From the NCBI GenBank assembly GCA_050292445.1, contig JBNKLQ010000084.1:1-21845 (forward strand): a stretch of DNA of 21,845 bases. The letters are read 5' to 3'. A model generated the notes under the pieces. That model was not told where the DNA came from, did no database searches, and was given only the letters and a program-made list of their open reading frames with translations. Source of the DNA: Leptofilum sp050292445. GTDB taxonomy: Bacteria; Chloroflexota; Anaerolineae; Promineifilales; Promineifilaceae. A program made the translations under genes and the position numbers. Below, piece after piece: positions 20,933-21,845 of the stretch; the first letter of the stretch is position 1; each line of letters opens with the position of its first letter.

Positions 20933-21845
20933 TTATGCGCCTCCCAACCAAAGCAACAGGTCGTGGGCACCAATCAAGAGATTGTGAGCTCCAACCTGCA
21001 CAGTATCTATAATCGTAAATGCTTGCTGCGCGTCTTGTATTCTTGCCACCACTGGCTGCACCCCAGATTCCACCATGGGAACGATGATTTGGGGGTAAAC
21101 ACCGATGACAATTAAGATTACGACAAAACCAACTAAAACCAGCTTGTCGATGGCCAGAATGGGCCGCATGTCATGCCATCGCTCACCTTCGTAATCGCCA
21201 AAGAATACCTTGCCGACAGCCCGCAGAATATATGCGGCCGTAATCACAATAGCCAGAGCAGATAGAATCGCTATCCAACCGTAGTAATTCGCCGGGTTAA
21301 GGCCAAAGACCGTACCACTCAAGCTCAAGCCATTGCCACCCCATACGCCCAGGAAGATGGGAAACTCAGCCACGAAGCCAGAAAGCCCCGGCATACCCAT
21401 GGAAACCAAACCACCTATCACGAAGGCCACGGCCGGCCAAGGCAGCACCTTGCTCATGCCGCTCAAGTCATCCATGTTGCGCGTGTGGGCCCGGTCATAC
21501 ATCATCCCGACCACAGAGAAGAAGAGGGCGGTCATGATACCGTGGCTCACCATTTGAACCCCGGCGCCAATGTAACCGTTCATGTTCATGGCGGCAAAAC
21601 CCATCGCCACCAGCCCCATATGGCTAACACTGGAGTAGCCAATCAGATATTTCATATCCCGCTGGCGCATGGCAATAAATGAACCGTACAGGACATTTAT
21701 CAACGTCAACAAAATGATGAAGGGCATCCAATAAACGGTCCCTTCGGGCAAAATCTGGATACCGACGCGCATGGAGGCGTAAGCCCCCAGCTTCATCAAT
21801 ACCCCGGCATGAATCATGGAAACGGCCGTTGGCGCAGCCACATGC
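20933..21845 (-). CDS. nuoM: NADH-quinone oxidoreductase subunit M, 5' end outside the window
   Basis: The C-terminal 303 residues of a usual ~500 are visible; the frame runs through the right edge. The first residues, HVAAPTAVSMIHAGVLMKLGAY, are the expected internal sequence of NuoM after the missing LPEAH-type motif, so the true start lies beyond base 21845. Also seen: DMKYLIGYSSVSHMGLVAMG and MGMPGLSGFVAEFPIFLG. It is the antiporter-like pump subunit next to N in complex I. An ACGGCCGT at 21822-21829 encodes TAV. Confidence 0.96.
   Translation of the reverse strand, partial: HVAAPTAVSMIHAGVLMKLGAYASMRVGIQILPEGTVYWMPFIILLTLINVLYGSFIAMRQRDMKYLIGYSSVSHMGLVAMGFAAMNMNGYIGAGVQMVSHGIMTALFFSVVGMMYDRAHTRNMDDLSGMSKVLPWPAVAFVIGGLVSMGMPGLSGFVAEFPIFLGVWGGNGLSLSGTVFGLNPANYYGWIAILSALAIVITAAYILRAVGKVFFGDYEGERWHDMRPILAIDKLVLVGFVVILIVIGVYPQIIVPMVESGVQPVVARIQDAQQAFTIIDTVQVGAHNLLIGAHDLLLWLGGA

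Larger units (their letters stand above)
1230..21829. repeat. Dispersed octamer palindrome ACGGCCGT, 25 copies
   Basis: Starts at 1230, 1606, 1870, 3216, 3321, 3783, 4813, 6568, 7427, 8055, 9003, 9142, 10113, 10466, 10716, 11043, 12442, 12704, 12886, 13421, 14788, 15076, 15571, 16662 and 21822. Most are flanked by AA before and/or TT after (AACGGCCGTT). Nearly all lie in coding DNA, most often in the frame that encodes Thr-Ala-Val, else Asn/Asp/Tyr-Gly-Arg or Arg-Pro. Chance expectation at this GC content is about 0.4 in the window. Confidence 0.95.

Noticed and set aside
1..21845. CRISPR array, tRNA, rRNA or transposase gene
   Set aside because: No regularly spaced direct repeats, cloverleaf with CCA-type end, rRNA core sequence or DDE/serine/tyrosine recombinase motif was recognised.

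Overview
The window looks like a piece of a bacterial chromosome or metagenomic contig, about 53% GC by eye, almost certainly from Chloroflexota (an Anaerolineae/Ardenticatenia-type lineage). That assignment is an inference from protein style, the nuoMN-atp arrangement and the many palindromic intergenic repeats. Only one gene (15923-16606) is on the + strand; all others read on the - strand. The octamer palindrome ACGGCCGT occurs 25 times, against less than one expected by chance, and is dense everywhere except in the respiratory genes at the right end.

Layout from left to right. 1-224 holds the start of a small membrane protein running off the left edge; the outermost ~110 bases also encode, on the other strand, a plant-retrotransposon-like zinc knuckle, so the edge may be chimeric. 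217-8119 is a self-contained sugar/polyol phosphotransferase (PTS) cluster. In transcription order it has a PRD-type regulator, mannitol-family EIIC, EIIB and EIIA, an HPr-Enzyme I fusion, and an unusual zinc-dependent dehydrogenase resembling L-sorbose-1-phosphate reductase but with a duplicated Rossmann domain. Together they would import and phosphorylate a polyol or ketose and then oxidise or reduce it; no mannitol-1-phosphate dehydrogenase of the MtlD type is seen. Palindromic repeat elements sit in most of the gaps between these genes.

8370-10765 encodes a two-gene ABC exporter whose permease carries a SpoIIM-like C-terminal domain. 11023-11669 is a VapBC-type toxin-antitoxin pair with a clear candidate operator. 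11729-14371 is a tightly overlapping group: a CDP-alcohol phosphatidyltransferase, prolipoprotein diacylglyceryl transferase (Lgt) with an inserted domain, and a GNAT acetyltransferase. 14565-15824 is an alkaline-phosphatase-superfamily hydrolase, and 15923-16606 is a divergent AIM24-family protein.

16753-21845 is energy metabolism: the 3' part of nuoM, nuoN, then a separately promoted F0 operon (atpZ, atpB, atpE and an atpF fused to only the C-terminal part of delta). The F0 operon ends at a bidirectional terminator, so the F1 genes must lie elsewhere. Subunit a carries an acidic, His-containing insertion of about 75 residues. No tRNA, rRNA, CRISPR array or transposase gene was found, and no gene-free stretch exceeds 300 bases.
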